Source: Halobacillus litoralis
GTDB lineage: Bacteria; Bacillota; Bacilli; Bacillales; Halobacillaceae
Length of the DNA stretch: 64,000 nucleotides
Assembly: GCF_020171725.1 (NCBI RefSeq)
Contig: NZ_JAIVAJ010000003.1
Location: 173,692-237,691 of the forward strand
Reading direction: 5' to 3'
In this document: positions 26,710-37,165 of the stretch, piece after piece
Layout of the letters: each line of letters begins with the position of its first letter
Position numbering within the stretch: the first letter of the stretch is position 1
The notes under the pieces: model-generated
Database searches by the model: none
What the model saw: only the letters and a program-made list of their open reading frames with translations
Told to the model about the DNA's origin: nothing
Program-made: the position numbers and the translations under genes

Positions 26710-28921
26710 GATCAGCCCAGAACAAATTGAACAAGACCGCCTTTACAGCGAAATGGGATTGTCTGACGACGAATTCCAATCCATCAAGAAGATTCTCGGC
26801 CGCCGTCCGAACTACACCGAAACCGGCTTGTTCTCCGTCATGTGGTCTGAGCACTGCAGCTACAAGAACTCGAAGCCGCTTTTGAGTAAGTTCCCGACAG
26901 AAGGTCCGGAAGTGCTACAGGGTCCAGGGGAAGGCGCCGGCATCATCGATATCGGAGATGAGCAGGCTGTCGTATTCAAAGTGGAAAGCCACAATCACCC
27001 TTCAGCCGTTGAGCCGTATCAAGGTGCTGCAACAGGAGTCGGCGGAATTCTGCGTGACGTGTTCTCTATGGGAGCGCGCCCCGTTGCCTTGTTGAACTCG
27101 CTTCGCTTCGGCTCACTCGAGCGCCCGCGTGTGAAGTACTTGTTCGAAGAAGTGGTCCGCGGTATTGCCGGCTACGGGAACTGTGTCGGCGTTCCAACGG
27201 TAGGGGGAGAAGTCCAATTCGATGATGCCTACAACGGAAACCCACTCGTGAACGCCATGTGTGTCGGATTGATCGATCATAAAGATATCCAAAAAGGGAT
27301 CGCCGCAGGAGTCGGCAACACCGTCATGTACGTTGGGGCTAAGACTGGCCGCGACGGGATCCACGGTGCGACCTTCGCATCCGAAGAATTATCGGAAGCT
27401 TCTGAAGAAAAGCGTCCATCCGTCCAAGTCGGCGACCCATTCATGGAGAAGTTGCTGATCGAAGCCTGCCTCGACGTCATCCATCACGATGCACTCGTCG
27501 GCATTCAAGATATGGGAGCGGCCGGCCTTACGTCGTCTGCCAGTGAAATGGCGAGTAAAGCCGGAACCGGCATGAAGATGAACCTCGACTTGATCCCGCA
27601 GCGTGAGGAAAACATGACAGCCTATGAAATGATGCTGTCCGAATCACAAGAGCGTATGCTTCTCGTCGTTGAAAAAGGAAGAGAAGAAGAGATTGCTAAC
27701 GTATTCCGGAAGTACAACTTGGAAGCTGTTGCCGTCGGAGAAGTAACCGATAACCAACGCTTCACACTCGAGCACAAAGGCGAAATCGTCGCTGACGTGC
27801 CGGTCGACAACCTGGCAGAGGACGCACCGGTCTATCACCAGCCGTCCCGCGTGCCGGATTACTACAAAGAATTTCAGACGATGGACGACTATATGCCTGA
27901 AATCGAAGATCATAAAGAAACGCTTCACCAGCTCTTGAAGCAGCCGACCATCGCAAGCAAGCAGTGGGTGTACGACCAGTACGACTCGATGGTGCAGGCG
28001 AACACTGTCTTTGCACCGGGATCAGACGCCGCTGTCATCCGCGTCCGCGGTACAGAGAAGGCGCTCGCCATGACGACGGACTGTAACTCCCGTTATCTAT
28101 ACGTCGACCCGGAAGTCGGTGGCCAAATCGCCGTCGCAGAAGCAGCCCGCAACATTTCCTGCTCAGGCGGACGCCCGCTCGGCATCACAGACGGACTGAA
28201 CTTCGGCTCGCCGGAGAACCCGGAAATCTTCTGGCAGATGGAAAAAAGCGTCGACGGCATGAGCGAAGCGTGCCGCATCCTTTCGACTCCGGTCATCAGC
28301 GGAAACGTATCGCTCTACAACGAATCGTTCGGCGGTCAGGCGATCTACCCGACACCTATCGTCGGCATGGTCGGCTTGATTGAGAAGCTTGAACACATCA
28401 CCCCTTCTCACTTCCAGGAAGCAGGGGACCTCATTTACATGATTGGGGAAACAAAAGCAGAGTTCGGCGGAAGTGAACTGCAGGGACTGTTGGAAGGACG
28501 CCACTTTGGTAAAGCGCCTGCGATCGATCTGAATACAGAGATGATCCGTCAGAATCAAGTCCGCACAGCGATTCAGAAGGGACTTGTCCAATCCGCACAT
28601 GACTTGGCGGAAGGCGGACTGGGTGTCGCCTTAGCGGAAAGCCTGTTTGCAAACGGACTAGGCTGTGACGTCAACGTATCAGGTGACGCGACGACGGCTC
28701 TGTTCTCAGAGTCTCAGACACGCTTCCTTTTAACCGTGAAGCCTGAGAACCAGGATGACTTCGAAACATTGATCCGCGGCGCGAAGCAGATCGGAACCGT
28801 CACAAATGATGGAACGTATCGCATCGTATCGGAAAACGAAACCGTCGTAGAAGAAGAGGCAGCAGCGCTTCAAACATCTTGGGAAGGAGCGATTCCATGT
28901 TTGGTGAAATCAAAAGCCTGA
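26693..28921 (+). CDS. purL: FGAM synthase subunit PurL
   Basis: A 742-residue synthetase converting FGAR to FGAM with ATP and ammonia. The motif [12 protein letters not shown] (about 46-57) is diagnostic, [20 protein letters not shown] binds ATP, and NFGSPENPE and [10 protein letters not shown] mark the second half of the duplicated AIRS-like fold. CTGGAGG lies before the ATG. It overlaps purF by 25 bases, so translation is coupled. Confidence 0.98.
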   Translation: MPSMLEISPEQIEQDRLYSEMGLSDDEFQSIKKILGRRPNYTETGLFSVMWSEHCSYKNSKPLLSKFPTEGPEVLQGPGEGAGIIDIGDEQAVVFKVESHNHPSAVEPYQGAATGVGGILRDVFSMGARPVALLNSLRFGSLERPRVKYLFEEVVRGIAGYGNCVGVPTVGGEVQFDDAYNGNPLVNAMCVGLIDHKDIQKGIAAGVGNTVMYVGAKTGRDGIHGATFASEELSEASEEKRPSVQVGDPFMEKLLIEACLDVIHHDALVGIQDMGAAGLTSSASEMASKAGTGMKMNLDLIPQREENMTAYEMMLSESQERMLLVVEKGREEEIANVFRKYNLEAVAVGEVTDNQRFTLEHKGEIVADVPVDNLAEDAPVYHQPSRVPDYYKEFQTMDDYMPEIEDHKETLHQLLKQPTIASKQWVYDQYDSMVQANTVFAPGSDAAVIRVRGTEKALAMTTDCNSRYLYVDPEVGGQIAVAEAARNISCSGGRPLGITDGLNFGSPENPEIFWQMEKSVDGMSEACRILSTPVISGNVSLYNESFGGQAIYPTPIVGMVGLIEKLEHITPSHFQEAGDLIYMIGETKAEFGGSELQGLLEGRHFGKAPAIDLNTEMIRQNQVRTAIQKGLVQSAHDLAEGGLGVALAESLFANGLGCDVNVSGDATTALFSESQTRFLLTVKPENQDDFETLIRGAKQIGTVTNDGTYRIVSENETVVEEEAAALQTSWEGAIPCLVKSKA

Positions 28922-30309
28922 ATGAAGAGTGCGGCATATTCGGCGTGTGGGGACACCCGGAATCTGCACAGCTGACGTACTACGGCCTCCATGCCTTGCA
29001 GCACCGCGGGCAGGAAGGCGCCGGCATCGTGACGACAGACGGTAAACAACTGAAGCTCCACAAAGGACACGGCCTGATCAATGATGTTTTTTCACAGGAT
29101 CAATTGAAAGACCTGCAAGGACGTGCTTCCATCGGACACGTGCGTTACGCGACAGCGGGGGACGGCGGCTATGAGAACATCCAGCCGCTCATGTTCCGCT
29201 CCCAAACCGGAAGCCTGGCGCTTGCGCACAACGGCAACCTCGTGAACGCTCAAGCGTTGAAGAACCAGCTTGAAGCACAGGGAAGCATTCTGCAGACGAC
29301 ATCGGACACAGAAGTCGTCGCTCACTTGATCAAGCGTCTTCGTCATCTGCCACTCGCGGATGCGATCTCTGAAGGCCTTTCGATGATCAAAGGGGCGTAT
29401 GCGTTCTTGATGATGACCGAAGACGCGATGTATGTCGCAAACGACCCGCGCGGTCTGCGTCCACTTTCGCTCGGCTACCTTGGGGATTCTTGGGTCGTGT
29501 CGTCTGAGACATGTGCCTTCGATATCATCGGTGCGAAGTATGAGCGCGAAGTGAAGCCTGGAGAGCTTTTGATCATTTCTGATGAGGGCGTCGAATCCAG
29601 ACGTTTCTCGGCTCCGATCCAGCGCACACTCTGCTCGATGGAATATGTTTATTTTTCAAGACCGGATAGTGACCTTGACGGAAAGAACGTCCACGCCTCC
29701 CGTAAACGGATGGGCAAGGCGCTTGCCCAGGAAGCACCGATTGAAGCGGACGTCGTAACCGGTGTTCCGGACTCGAGTATTTCAGCGGCGATCGGTTATG
29801 CCGAAGAAGCGGGCATTCCGTATGAGCTCGGTCTGATCAAGAACCGCTACGTCGGACGGACCTTCATCCAGCCTTCCCAGGAACTTAGGGAGCAAGGGGT
29901 GAAGATGAAGCTTTCCCCGGTTCGCGGAATCGTAGAAGGAAAACGCGTCGTGATGGTCGATGATTCGATCGTCCGTGGAACGACGAGCCGACGCATTGTG
30001 AAAATGCTGAAGGATGCCGGAGCGAAAGAGGTGCATGTACGCATCGCCTCACCTCCGATCAAGAACCCTTGCTATTACGGGATAGATACGTCGAACAGCG
30101 GTGAGCTGATTGCAGCGAACCATTCGATCGAAGAAATGGAAGAAATCATCGGAGCGGACAGCTTGTCTTTCCTCACTCCGGACGGCTTGAACAAAGCTAT
30201 TTATCAAGGTGAGGATTCACTCGAGCACGGCGGGTGCATGGCTTGCTTCACAGGCAACTATCCGACGGAAATCTACCCGAATACCGTCCACCCTTATGAA
30301 AAGGCGTAA
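28897..30309 (+). CDS. purF: Amidophosphoribosyltransferase
   Basis: A 470-residue enzyme for the committed step, PRPP plus glutamine to phosphoribosylamine. I chose ATG 28897 because GGAAGGAG lies before it and it leaves an 11-residue propeptide ahead of C12 ([10 protein letters not shown]), as in B. subtilis. The Ntn amidohydrolase domain comes first, then the PRPP motif [14 protein letters not shown] (about 350). C-terminal [13 protein letters not shown] provides cysteines of the oxygen-sensitive 4Fe-4S type. Confidence 0.98.
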   Translation: MFGEIKSLNEECGIFGVWGHPESAQLTYYGLHALQHRGQEGAGIVTTDGKQLKLHKGHGLINDVFSQDQLKDLQGRASIGHVRYATAGDGGYENIQPLMFRSQTGSLALAHNGNLVNAQALKNQLEAQGSILQTTSDTEVVAHLIKRLRHLPLADAISEGLSMIKGAYAFLMMTEDAMYVANDPRGLRPLSLGYLGDSWVVSSETCAFDIIGAKYEREVKPGELLIISDEGVESRRFSAPIQRTLCSMEYVYFSRPDSDLDGKNVHASRKRMGKALAQEAPIEADVVTGVPDSSISAAIGYAEEAGIPYELGLIKNRYVGRTFIQPSQELREQGVKMKLSPVRGIVEGKRVVMVDDSIVRGTTSRRIVKMLKDAGAKEVHVRIASPPIKNPCYYGIDTSNSGELIAANHSIEEMEEIIGADSLSFLTPDGLNKAIYQGEDSLEHGGCMACFTGNYPTEIYPNTVHPYEKA

Positions 30310-30326
30310 CGAAAGGAAGGTCATCG

Positions 30327-31313
30327 ATGAGTCAATCGTATAAACAAGCAGGTGTTGATGTCGAAGCAGGATATGAAGCAGTCGAACGGATGAAGAAGCA
30401 CGTCGCGCGCACGATGCGCCCCGAGGTGCTCGGCGGAATCGGCGCGTTCGGCGGATTGTTCGACATCGGCGGCATGAACTATGAGCATCCTGTGCTCGTC
30501 ACCGGAACGGACGGCGTCGGCACGAAGCTGAAGCTCGCATTTGAACTGGATAAGCACGACACGATCGGCATCGATGTCGTCGCCATGTGCGTCAACGACA
30601 TTATCGCACAGGGCGCGGATCCCCTTTTGTTCCTCGATTATATCGCCTGCGGGAAGAATGAACCGGAGCGGATCGAGCAGATTGTCAAAGGGATCGCGGA
30701 CGGGTGTAAGCAGTCGAATGCAGCACTTGTCGGTGGAGAGACAGCAGAAATGCCGGGTATGTATGACCCGGACGAATACGACTTGGCCGGCTTCGTCGTC
30801 GGGATGGTCGATAAAGAGAAAATCATTACAGGGGAACATGTGCAAAAAGGTGACGTCTTGATCGGACTTCCATCCTCCGGTGTGCATTCGAACGGGTTCT
30901 CACTCGTACGCCGCGTAATCGGGAACATAAAGGAGCACGGCGAAGAGCTGCTGACGCCGACACGCATCTACGTGGACGCGATCAGTGCCTTGAAAAAAGC
31001 GGTGACGATCAAAGGCATCTCCCACGTTACAGGCGGCGGATTTTATGAGAACATTCCACGCGCGCTTCCTGAGGGACACGGTGCACGCATCGACCGCACG
31101 ACATGGAGCCGTCCACCGATTTTTGACGTCATCCAGGAAAAAGGGAATATCGAGGAAGACGAAATGTACGGTGTATTCAACATGGGAATCGGCATGGTCG
31201 CGATCGTTTCAGAGGAAGATAAAGAGAACTCTCTTGAAGCTTTACGTGAAGCCGGAGAAAAAGCGACGGTGATCGGTTACGTCACAGATCAGGAAGGAAT
31301 CGAATGGGTATGA
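30327..31313 (+). CDS. purM: Phosphoribosylformylglycinamidine cyclo-ligase
   Basis: A 328-residue AIR synthetase closing the imidazole ring with [17 protein letters not shown] (about 58) and [11 protein letters not shown] (about 138) are family signatures, and [16 protein letters not shown] (about 233) lies at the substrate site. AAAGGAAGG stands before the ATG. It overlaps purN by 10 bases. Confidence 0.98.
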   Translation: MSQSYKQAGVDVEAGYEAVERMKKHVARTMRPEVLGGIGAFGGLFDIGGMNYEHPVLVTGTDGVGTKLKLAFELDKHDTIGIDVVAMCVNDIIAQGADPLLFLDYIACGKNEPERIEQIVKGIADGCKQSNAALVGGETAEMPGMYDPDEYDLAGFVVGMVDKEKIITGEHVQKGDVLIGLPSSGVHSNGFSLVRRVIGNIKEHGEELLTPTRIYVDAISALKKAVTIKGISHVTGGGFYENIPRALPEGHGARIDRTTWSRPPIFDVIQEKGNIEEDEMYGVFNMGIGMVAIVSEEDKENSLEALREAGEKATVIGYVTDQEGIEWV

Positions 31314-31885
31314 AGCTAGCAGTCTTTGCATCCGGAACCGGATCGAACTTCGACGCCATTATGAAGGCGGTCAAGAACGGAACGCTTGAAGCGGACGTTT
31401 CCTTGCTCGTCTGTGACAAAATCGAAGCCTCCGTCGTCAAGAAAGCTCAACAGCACCTAATCGACACGGTCGTCTTCAACCCGAAATGCTACGAAAGCAA
31501 GGCGGCTTATGAAGAGGTGCTCTTGAAGGATTTGCAGTCGAGAGGAATCGATTATGTGATTCTCGCAGGGTTCATGCGCCTGATCGGCCCGACTTTACTC
31601 GAAGCGTATGAACATCGTATAGTGAACATTCACCCTTCTCTATTGCCAGCATTTCCCGGTAAAGACGCCATCGGTCAAGCTTTGGAGAAAAACGTCAAAG
31701 TGACCGGCGTCACCGTCCACTTCGTCGATAACGGCATGGACACAGGCCCGATCATCGACCAGGAAGCGGTGCGTGTCGAGGAAGGCGATACGAGAGAAGC
31801 GGTTCAGAAGAAAATTCAGCAGGTCGAGCACAAGCTCTACCCGCGCGTCATCCAGTCATTACCCGTCAAGGAGGAATCTCTATGA
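31304..31885 (+). CDS. purN: Phosphoribosylglycinamide formyltransferase
   Basis: A 193-residue folate-dependent GAR transformylase. [13 protein letters not shown] (about 6-18) binds the phosphate; [13 protein letters not shown] (about 106-118) holds the catalytic Asn and His; [16 protein letters not shown] holds the Asp. ATG 31304 is followed by a second ATG at 31310 that could also serve. It overlaps purH by 4 bases. Confidence 0.97.
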   Translation: MGMKLAVFASGTGSNFDAIMKAVKNGTLEADVSLLVCDKIEASVVKKAQQHLIDTVVFNPKCYESKAAYEEVLLKDLQSRGIDYVILAGFMRLIGPTLLEAYEHRIVNIHPSLLPAFPGKDAIGQALEKNVKVTGVTVHFVDNGMDTGPIIDQEAVRVEEGDTREAVQKKIQQVEHKLYPRVIQSLPVKEESL

Positions 31886-33405
31886 AAAAGCGAGCACTAC
31901 TCAGCGTATCCGACAAACAAGGCTTAGCGGCCTTTGCCAAACAGCTCCACGAACTCGATTATGAACTCATCTCAACAGGCGGAACGAAGCGCGCCATCGA
32001 GGAAGCGGGCGTTCCTGTCCTGTCGATCTCAGACGTAACGGAATTCCCGGAAATCATGGACGGCCGCGTCAAGACGCTGCACCCATCCGTTCATGGGGGA
32101 CTGCTTGCGAAGCGCTCCAACGAGCAGCATATGAACCAGCTTGAGGACCTCGGCATTCAGACGATCGACCTCGTCGCCGTGAACCTGTATCCGTTCAAAA
32201 ACACGATTGCGAAAGAAGGCGTGACGGAAGCGGAAGCGATCGAGAACATCGACATCGGTGGCCCGACCATGCTCCGCGCTGCAGCGAAAAGCTATGAAGA
32301 CGTCACCGTCGTCGTCGACCCTTCCGATTACGACAACGTGATCGAAGGCTTGAAGAACGACCAGCTCACCTCTCAAGAGCGTCGTCAGCTCGCAACCAAA
32401 GTATTCCGCCACACCGCGAACTACGATGCGATGATCGCCGAATACTTAACCGAAGAACCCTACCCGGAGACGTACACCGTCACCTACGAGAAGGTCCAGT
32501 CCCTTCGCTACGGGGAGAACCCGCACCAGACGGCTTCTTTCTATAAAAAAGCGAACTTCTCCGGTGCATCCCTCGCTTCAGCGGAGCAGCTGAACGGCAA
32601 GGAGCTCTCCTACAACAACATCCAGGACGCAAACGCTGCGCTCGAAGTCGTACTCGAGTTCACGAAGCCCGCAGCCGTTGCCGTCAAGCACATGAACCCG
32701 TGCGGCACAGGTGTAGGAGAGACGTTGTTCGAAGCGTACTCGAAAGCGTACGAAGGAGATCCGATCTCGATTTTCGGAGGCATCGTAGCCCTTAACCGTG
32801 AAGTCGATGCCGAAACCGCAGCTAAGATGAAAGAGATTTTCCTTGAGATCATCATCGCTCCATCCTTCAGCCAGGAAGCGTTGGACATCTTGACTCAGAA
32901 GAAAAATTTGAGACTGTTGACCGTCGATATGAAGAAGCCGGAAGCTCAGACGCACAAGCTGACGAGCGTGCACGGAGGGCTCCTCGTCCAGGATACCGAC
33001 GAAGGGTCCCTGCAAGATGTGGAGCTTGAAGTCGCAACCGACCGCGAGCCGACAGAACAGGAAATGCACGATCTACAACTCGCATGGCAAGTCGTGAAGC
33101 ACGTTAAATCGAATGCCATCGTCGTTGCAAAAAATGATCGCACACTCGGTGTAGGCGCAGGTCAAATGAACCGCGTCGGAGCAGCGAAAATCGCATTAGA
33201 CCAAGCCGGCGCCCAAGCACAAGGCAGCGTCATGGCATCCGATGCCTTTTTCCCAATGCCGGATACCGTTGAAGCCGCAGCAGAAGCTGGTGTGAAGGCC
33301 ATCATTCAACCGGGCGGATCGAAGCGCGACCAGGATTCCGTTGATGCCTGCAACAAGCACGGCGTCGCGATGGTATTTACAAGAATGCGTCATTTCAAAC
33401 ACTAA
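31882..33405 (+). CDS. purH: Bifunctional AICAR transformylase/IMP cyclohydrolase
   Basis: A 507-residue enzyme for the last two steps to IMP. The N-terminal MGS-like domain is the cyclohydrolase (KRALLSVSDKQGL, STGGTKRAIEEAGV, MDGRVKTLHPSVHGG). The C-terminal part is the formyltransferase (LRYGENPHQTASFY, KHMNPCGTGVG, GAGQMNRVGAAKIA). CAAGGAGG precedes the ATG. Standard length. Confidence 0.98.
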   Translation: MKKRALLSVSDKQGLAAFAKQLHELDYELISTGGTKRAIEEAGVPVLSISDVTEFPEIMDGRVKTLHPSVHGGLLAKRSNEQHMNQLEDLGIQTIDLVAVNLYPFKNTIAKEGVTEAEAIENIDIGGPTMLRAAAKSYEDVTVVVDPSDYDNVIEGLKNDQLTSQERRQLATKVFRHTANYDAMIAEYLTEEPYPETYTVTYEKVQSLRYGENPHQTASFYKKANFSGASLASAEQLNGKELSYNNIQDANAALEVVLEFTKPAAVAVKHMNPCGTGVGETLFEAYSKAYEGDPISIFGGIVALNREVDAETAAKMKEIFLEIIIAPSFSQEALDILTQKKNLRLLTVDMKKPEAQTHKLTSVHGGLLVQDTDEGSLQDVELEVATDREPTEQEMHDLQLAWQVVKHVKSNAIVVAKNDRTLGVGAGQMNRVGAAKIALDQAGAQAQGSVMASDAFFPMPDTVEAAAEAGVKAIIQPGGSKRDQDSVDACNKHGVAMVFTRMRHFKH

Positions 33406-33420
33406 GGAGGAAGATTATCG

Positions 33421-34692
33421 ATGAAAGTGATGGTCATTGGACGAGGCGGACGAGAGCACAGCATCATTCAGAAACTCGCAGAAAGTGAAGGCGTAACGAA
33501 GATCTACGCAGCGCCGGGGAATGCAGGAGTAGAAGCAGAACGTGTTGAGATTGCAGAGACCGAACAGGATCAGCTGGTCGCTTTTGCAAAAGAAAAGGAA
33601 GTCGACTTGACGATCGTAGGTCCTGAGAATCCACTGCTAGACGGCTTGGTCGACCGCTTCCGAGAAGCCGGGCTCCGCGTCTTCGGACCGAACCAGAAAG
33701 CTGCGCTGATCGAAGGAAGCAAGCACTTCGCGAAAAAGCTGATGGCCGACTACAACATTCCGACCGCTGATTACGCCGCCTTCACGGACGTCGAAGAGGC
33801 GAAAGCCTACATCCGTGAAAAAGGCGCACCGATCGTCGTAAAAGCAGACGGACTCGCTGCCGGCAAAGGCGTCGTCGTGGCACAAACCTTAGAGGAAGCA
33901 CTCGAATCCGCTGAAGACATGCTCGTCAACGGGCAGTTCGGCGAAGCGAGCCGCGAAATCGTCGTCGAAGAATTTTTGGCAGGGAAAGAGTTCTCCCTGA
34001 TGGCCTTCGTCAACGGCCGCAGCGTCTACCCGATGACCAGCGCCCGCGACCACAAGCGCGCCTTCGAAGGCGACCGTGGACCGAACACCGGCGGCATGGG
34101 CGCCTTCGCACCCGTCCCGGACTTAAGCGCTGACGACTATCACTTCGCCGTCGAATCGATCCTGCAGCCGACCGCCGACGCGATGGTCGAAGAAGGACGC
34201 CCGTTCACAGGCATCCTCTACGCCGGCTTGATTTTGACCAAAGAAGGCCCGAAAGTCATCGAATTCAACGCACGCTTCGGTGACCCCGAAACCCAAGTCG
34301 TCCTGCCCTTGATCGAGAACCCACTCGAACAAGTCTTCACAGACGTGCTGGACGGCCGCGACCCATACATCCGCTGGAAAGAAGCCGCATGCGCAGGCGT
34401 CGTCGTCGCCTCCAAAGGCTACCCGGGATCGTATGAAAAAGGAAAGCCGGTGCCGGTCATCAGCACTGCCGAGACCTTCACCGTGCACGCTGGAACCGAA
34501 ACGAGTGCAGAAGGCTATGTATCCAGCGGCGGCCGCGTCCTGCTCGTCGGGTCTCAAGCCGAGAACCTGACCACCGCCCTGGAAAACGTCTACGAACACT
34601 TGCAGCAATTCGACGGCAACAAGAACTTCTACTACCGCCGCGATATCGGCCTCTCATCGATTACGTCTACGATGAGCCCGAACCGCAAGTAA
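33421..34692 (+). CDS. purD: Phosphoribosylamine-glycine ligase
   Basis: A 423-residue ATP-grasp GAR synthetase. MVIGRGGREHSI opens the protein; VVKADGLAAGKGVVVA (about 138) and EFNARFGDPETQVVLP (about 281) are the ATP-grasp signatures. AAGGAGG lies before the ATG. Last gene of the pur operon; it ends near a strong terminator at 34781. Its 3' end is overlapped on the other strand by a tiny membrane-protein gene. Confidence 0.98.
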   Translation: MKVMVIGRGGREHSIIQKLAESEGVTKIYAAPGNAGVEAERVEIAETEQDQLVAFAKEKEVDLTIVGPENPLLDGLVDRFREAGLRVFGPNQKAALIEGSKHFAKKLMADYNIPTADYAAFTDVEEAKAYIREKGAPIVVKADGLAAGKGVVVAQTLEEALESAEDMLVNGQFGEASREIVVEEFLAGKEFSLMAFVNGRSVYPMTSARDHKRAFEGDRGPNTGGMGAFAPVPDLSADDYHFAVESILQPTADAMVEEGRPFTGILYAGLILTKEGPKVIEFNARFGDPETQVVLPLIENPLEQVFTDVLDGRDPYIRWKEAACAGVVVASKGYPGSYEKGKPVPVISTAETFTVHAGTETSAEGYVSSGGRVLLVGSQAENLTTALENVYEHLQQFDGNKNFYYRRDIGLSSITSTMSPNRK

Positions 34693-34761
34693 CGCAGCAA
34701 TGACGCCAATGATCGTCACAACAACGAACCCGACATCGGTAAGATACTCCATGAAATACAT
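34654..34761 (-). CDS. EYxxD-motif small membrane protein, antisense to purD end
   Basis: A 35-residue peptide, MYFMEYLTDVGF then a hydrophobic helix (VVVTIIGVIAALLAV) and a basic tail RAHRRRNR. EYLTD fits the EYxxD motif of a Bacillaceae small membrane-protein family. ATG 34761 has AAAGGA 8 bases upstream; in-frame ATGs at 34770 and 34752 are alternatives. It overlaps the last 39 bases of purD tail to tail. Function unknown; one membrane helix with the charged tail probably inside. Confidence 0.65.
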   Translation of the reverse strand: MYFMEYLTDVGFVVVTIIGVIAALLAVRAHRRRNR

Positions 34762-34780
34762 CTCAATCATCCTTTAAGGA

Positions 34781-34810
34781 AAGGACGGGCCTTCGCCCGT
34801 CCTTCTATTT
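34781..34810 (+). terminator. Terminator of the pur operon
   Basis: AAGGACGGGC and GCCCGTCCTT form a perfect 10-bp stem with a CTTC tetraloop, followed by CTATTTTTG. Confidence 0.9.
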
Positions 34811-34823
34811 TTGTCTAGCTATT

Positions 34824-34943
34824 GTTGAACGCGCATAGACTGGTGTTGAACGCGCTTAGATAGGATTGGGCGCGCATAGGGTCGTGCTGAACGCGCCTAG
34901 ATGGAGCCGGGCGCGCATAGACTGGCGCTGAACGCGCATAGAC
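34824..34943. repeat. Tandem array, 20-21 bp period, GAACGCGCATAGA core (family A, inverted)
   Basis: Six units. The GCGC core recurs at 34831, 34852, 34872, 34893, 34913 and 34934, steps of 21, 20, 21, 20, 21. It is the reverse complement of the unit at 8962-9077. Confidence 0.85.
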
Positions 34944-34970
34944 GGTCCTGGCGTAGAGCCCAAGACGCTG

Positions 34971-35070
34971 AAGTCGCGCCCGGATTGAGAAAGTCGCGCC
35001 CGAATCGGGGAAGTCGCGCCCGAACCGCGAAAGTTGCGCCCGGATCATGAAAGTCGCGCCCAAGCCCACA
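34971..35070. repeat. Tandem array, exact 20-bp period, GAAAGTCGCGCCCG core (family B)
   Basis: Five units whose AAGTCGCGCC start lies at 34971, 34991, 35011, 35031 and 35051. The reverse complement (GGGCGCGACTTTC) forms the array at 52433. It directly follows a family A array, with no gene in 34810-35078. Confidence 0.88.
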
Positions 35071-35078
35071 TTCACACC

Positions 35079-35330
35079 TTATTTCTGCACGTAATTCTGT
35101 CCCCAGCCTTCTTCTTTTCCATCGTGCTCTGTTGCCAGTTCCTCCACCGCTGCCGTGACCGGGCAGTAGCGGACGATGCCCTCTGCAATTTTTAACGAAG
35201 CCATGATGATCCACATCGGATGGATCGAGGCCTCGCGGTTTCGGACTGAGCGGATCGTCAGGAACGTGAGCATGCTGAAGCCTGCGGTAATGCGGATCAT
35301 ACTGTTTACGATTCCTATATTCGGTTTCAC
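35079..35330 (-). CDS. DUF2892 (YgaP-like) membrane protein
   Basis: An 83-residue protein that opens MKPNIGIVNSMIRITAGF, typical of the DUF2892 family, with two membrane segments (about 10-30 and 37-57). A CPVTAA motif lies near residue 56, then an acidic and Gly-rich tail. AGGAGG-type bases precede the ATG. The family often accompanies rhodanese domains, but none is attached here. Role unknown. Confidence 0.82.
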   Translation of the reverse strand: MKPNIGIVNSMIRITAGFSMLTFLTIRSVRNREASIHPMWIIMASLKIAEGIVRYCPVTAAVEELATEHDGKEEGWGQNYVQK

Positions 35331-35397
35331 GGTTTACTTCCTCCTAAAGGGGCGTCTGTGATACGATAGTATAAATGATACAAGGGAGGATACTCTC

Positions 35398-37125
35398 ATG
35401 AATGAAACGAGGTTCCGTTGGCGTAACCGTCAGCTGCGCGAACATACATCCGTGCTGGACGGCGCCTTAGCTCCAACCAAGTTGATCAAAGATACCACCT
35501 ATCTGAACGTCTATTTGAAAAAATGGATGTCTGGACATATATGGCTTTACGAAGATCGAATCATCTATACCGGTGAAAAGCTTCCTGAGAATACGGAAGG
35601 CACCGAAATCATCGATGGAAAGGACCGCTATATCGTGCCGGGCTACATCGAGCCGCATGCGCATCCTTTTCAGTTATATAATCCCCAGAGCCTTGCTGAA
35701 TATGCAGCTCGGACCGGGACCACAACACTAGTCAACGATAATTTAATGTGGCTTTTTTTAACAGACAAAGAGAAAGCGTTTTCCCTGCTTGAAGAGTTCA
35801 TGAACGTCCCCGCCACCATGTACTGGTGGGCAAGATTCGACTCTCAATCGGCGCTTCGTGAAGAAGACAAGGCCCATTTGGAAAAACAGATCCCTGCGTG
35901 GATCGAGCATGATGCGGTCATCCAGGGAGGCGAGCTGACGGCATGGCCAGATGTTTTATATGGCGGTGACGATCAAATCCTTCATTGGATGCAGGAGACG
36001 AAACGGGCGCGGAAACCGCTCGAGGCTCACCTTCCGGGGGCTTCAGAGAAGACACTCGCGAAGATGCGCCTTCTCGGCATGAACTCCGAGCACGAGTCGA
36101 TGAACGCAGACGATGTGCTGAAGCGTCTTGAGCTCGGCTATCAGACAGGCCTTCGCTACTCGTCGATTCGTCCGGATCTGCCGGAGATCTTCGAAGGACT
36201 TCTTGAAAAAGGACATGACCATTTCGGCCACATGATGTACACGACCGACGGGGCGACGCCTGGCTTCTATCGTGAAGGACTGATCAATCAATGCATCCAG
36301 ATTGCCATTGATAAGGGCGTGCCGCCGATCGATGCATATATGATGGCGACGTACGAGCCGGCTCGTCACTTCGGTATCGACAACCGCGTCGGCAGCTTGA
36401 ATGTCGGTCGCGTCGCTCACTTGAACTTCCTGAAAAGTCCGACTGACCCGACCCCGGTCGCCGTCATCGCGAAAGGGGAATGGGTGGACGAGCGTGAAAC
36501 GAAGATTGAATGGGAGAAGAACGGCATTACGAAGCTCGAACTGGACTGGGACCTGACTGAAAACGATCTGCAGTTCTCGATGCCTGTAGGACTTGAGATG
36601 ACGAACGACGTCATCATGAAGCCGTACGCGATCGACCTGGAAGCATCGGTCGACCGTCTGCCTGATGAGAACGACGAGGCGTTTCTGATGCTTATAGACC
36701 GCGAAGGCGAATGGAAGATCAACACGTTCCTGAAAGGCTTCACACAGTCGCTCGGCGGACTCGTCAGCTCCTTCTCCAACACGGGGGATCTCGTGTTCAT
36801 CGGGAAATCGAAGTCTGATTTAGAAACAGCCTTCAAGCGCATGAAGGAAATCGGAGGCGGCATCGTGCTCGCCGACCAGGGTGAGATCATCTTCGAACTT
36901 GCTCTACCGCTTGCAGGTGCGATGTCGGACCTGCCGCTTGAGAAGCTGATCGAAGAGGAAGGGGAGCTGAAGCGTCAGTTGAAGTCCTACGGTTTCCGTT
37001 TCGGCGATCCCGTGTACACGCTGCTCTTTTTGTCATCGGTACACCTGCCTTACACACGGATCACACCACTTGGAATTATGGATGTGAAAAAGAAAGAGGT
37101 ACTCTTCCCCGCAATAATGCGTTAA
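35398..37125 (+). CDS. yerA: Adenine deaminase-like amidohydrolase YerA
   Basis: A 575-residue metal-dependent amidohydrolase. The HAH-type metal motif appears in GYIEPHAHPF (about 82-91); EAHLPGAS near 213 holds the next His; YTTDGATPGFYREG near 281 provides the Asp. Relatives deaminate adenine to hypoxanthine, and the place just after the pur operon matches B. subtilis yerA. Whether this paralogue has adenine deaminase activity is uncertain. GGGAGG lies before the ATG. Confidence 0.92.
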   Translation: MNETRFRWRNRQLREHTSVLDGALAPTKLIKDTTYLNVYLKKWMSGHIWLYEDRIIYTGEKLPENTEGTEIIDGKDRYIVPGYIEPHAHPFQLYNPQSLAEYAARTGTTTLVNDNLMWLFLTDKEKAFSLLEEFMNVPATMYWWARFDSQSALREEDKAHLEKQIPAWIEHDAVIQGGELTAWPDVLYGGDDQILHWMQETKRARKPLEAHLPGASEKTLAKMRLLGMNSEHESMNADDVLKRLELGYQTGLRYSSIRPDLPEIFEGLLEKGHDHFGHMMYTTDGATPGFYREGLINQCIQIAIDKGVPPIDAYMMATYEPARHFGIDNRVGSLNVGRVAHLNFLKSPTDPTPVAVIAKGEWVDERETKIEWEKNGITKLELDWDLTENDLQFSMPVGLEMTNDVIMKPYAIDLEASVDRLPDENDEAFLMLIDREGEWKINTFLKGFTQSLGGLVSSFSNTGDLVFIGKSKSDLETAFKRMKEIGGGIVLADQGEIIFELALPLAGAMSDLPLEKLIEEEGELKRQLKSYGFRFGDPVYTLLFLSSVHLPYTRITPLGIMDVKKKEVLFPAIMR

Positions 37126-37165
37126 ACTAGAGATAGAAAATATTTTGATAGGGAAGTGCTATTCA

